From: Acholeplasmataceae bacterium
GTDB taxonomy: Bacteria; Bacillota; Negativicutes; Acidaminococcales; Acidaminococcaceae
DNA length: 14,680 nt
Reading direction: 5' to 3'
Assembly (NCBI GenBank): GCA_012719555.1
Contig: JAAYAE010000232.1
Location: 1 to 14,680 of the forward strand
Positions 14,453 through 14,680 of the stretch are shown here, piece by piece. The notes under the pieces were generated by a model. That model ran no database searches. It saw only the letters and a program-made list of their open reading frames with translations, and was not told the origin of the DNA. Position 1 is the stretch's first letter, and each line of letters opens with the position of its first letter. The position numbers and the translations under genes were made by a program.

Positions 14453-14638
14453 GTGCAGTTTTTGCGACTAAGTCGCAAAGTGCAGTTATGGCAAAGCCAT
14501 AGTGCAGCGTATAAAAGAATGTGCAGATTTGCCTGCGGCAAAGTGCAGTTATGGCAAAGCCATAGTGCAGCTTCAACTTCGTTGAGTGCAGCTTTTCGAG
14601 CTTGCTCGAAAGTTGTGGTTGTTTTCGTAAACGAAAAC
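14453..14638. repeat. Array of short hairpins separated by the constant hexamer GTGCAG
   Basis: Exact GTGCAG occurs seven times, starting at 14453, 14480, 14502, 14521, 14543, 14565 and 14586, at steps of 19-27 bases. A degenerate eighth linker lies near 14612. Nearly every interval is a perfect inverted repeat: 14461-14479 (8 bp, loop TAA), 14487-14501 (6 bp, AAA), 14528-14542 (6 bp, TGC), 14550-14564 (6 bp, AAA), 14573-14585 (5 bp, TTC), 14594-14611 (7 bp, CTTG) and 14621-14638 (7 bp, TAAA). Only 14508-14520 does not fold. Stems differ between units, except that the second and fourth hairpins are identical as part of a 34-base direct repeat. The open frames through it on both strands look like by-products of the repeats. 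It is not CRISPR: the linker is only six bases and the 'spacers' are palindromes. The family is not one I can name. Confidence 0.85.
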
Positions 14639-14680
14639 TAGAAATTAATAAAACCATAAAAGGCAAGACAAATTTAAATC
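14639..14680. other. AT-rich window end, nothing recognised
   Basis: After the last hairpin the sequence returns to ordinary AT-rich DNA with no GTGCAG, no hairpin and no start of a gene. The array therefore seems to end inside the window on this side. Confidence 0.5.

Noticed and set aside
14453..14638. CRISPR array
   Set aside because: The constant part is only six bases, the intervals are 13-21 bases and palindromic, and no cas gene is nearby.
14453..14641. Plus-strand open frame of 62 codons through the hairpin array
   Set aside because: It arises from the GTGCAG repeats, has no ribosome binding site, and lies after a strong terminator. The codon pattern follows the palindromes.
14379..14666. 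Minus-strand open frame of 95 codons containing a repeated LHYGFAITALC segment
   Set aside because: It is read straight through the hairpin array, the tyrS terminator and the end of tyrS. The peptide repeat is just the 34-base DNA repeat translated twice, and there is no fitting ribosome binding site.

Overview
The window looks like chromosomal housekeeping DNA from a low-to-moderate GC Bacillota (Firmicutes). The main evidence is gene order. The run nusB - xseA - xseB - ispA - dxs - tlyA - (nadK) - argR - recN matches the block known from Bacillus (yqhY-nusB-folD-xseA-xseB-ispA-dxs-yqxC-ahrC-recN) and from clostridia. An Asp23-family gene, an AmaP-like anchor, a near-consensus SpoVS and strong GGAGG-type ribosome binding sites point the same way. 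A clostridial or Negativicutes anaerobe is plausible, but genus cannot be fixed from the sequence alone.

Layout. Positions 1-251 are AT-rich and show no gene. Two hairpin terminators (252-283 and 293-320) close the leftward block. From about 12.1 kb down to 0.34 kb fifteen genes lie on the minus strand. In transcription order they are asp23, amaP, a DUF2273 membrane protein, nusB, a divergent TsaD paralogue, xseA, xseB, ispA, dxs, tlyA, nadK, argR, recN, a nudF-like Nudix hydrolase and spoVS. From asp23 to the Nudix gene they overlap or sit within about 41 bases of each other and probably form one operon of about 11.4 kb, read from an extended -10 promoter at 12098-12106. spoVS follows a 98-base gap that contains a close match to a sigma-H promoter, so it can probably be switched on separately. 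Upstream is a monocistronic minus-strand gene (12265-12600) with its own near-consensus sigma-A promoter and terminator. Its product looks like a free-standing DnaA domain I. Divergently, mscL (with a C-terminal zinc ribbon) and tyrS form a plus-strand pair that ends in a strong terminator.

The operon joins cell-envelope homeostasis (Asp23/AmaP/DUF2273), transcription antitermination (NusB), exonuclease VII, isoprenoid precursor supply (Dxs, then farnesyl diphosphate synthase), ribosomal RNA methylation (TlyA), NADP supply (NadK), arginine control (ArgR), DNA repair (RecN) and nucleotide-sugar clean-up (Nudix).

The least ordinary part is at the right end. Downstream of the tyrS terminator, positions 14453-14638 hold seven exact GTGCAG hexamers that punctuate a string of perfect short hairpins. 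Stem sequences differ from unit to unit while the linker is constant. No protein-coding reading explains it, and it is the best candidate here for an undescribed element. Other points worth a second look are the orphan DnaA-domain-I-like protein, the TsaD paralogue with altered active-site motifs, and the sigma-H-type promoter of spoVS.
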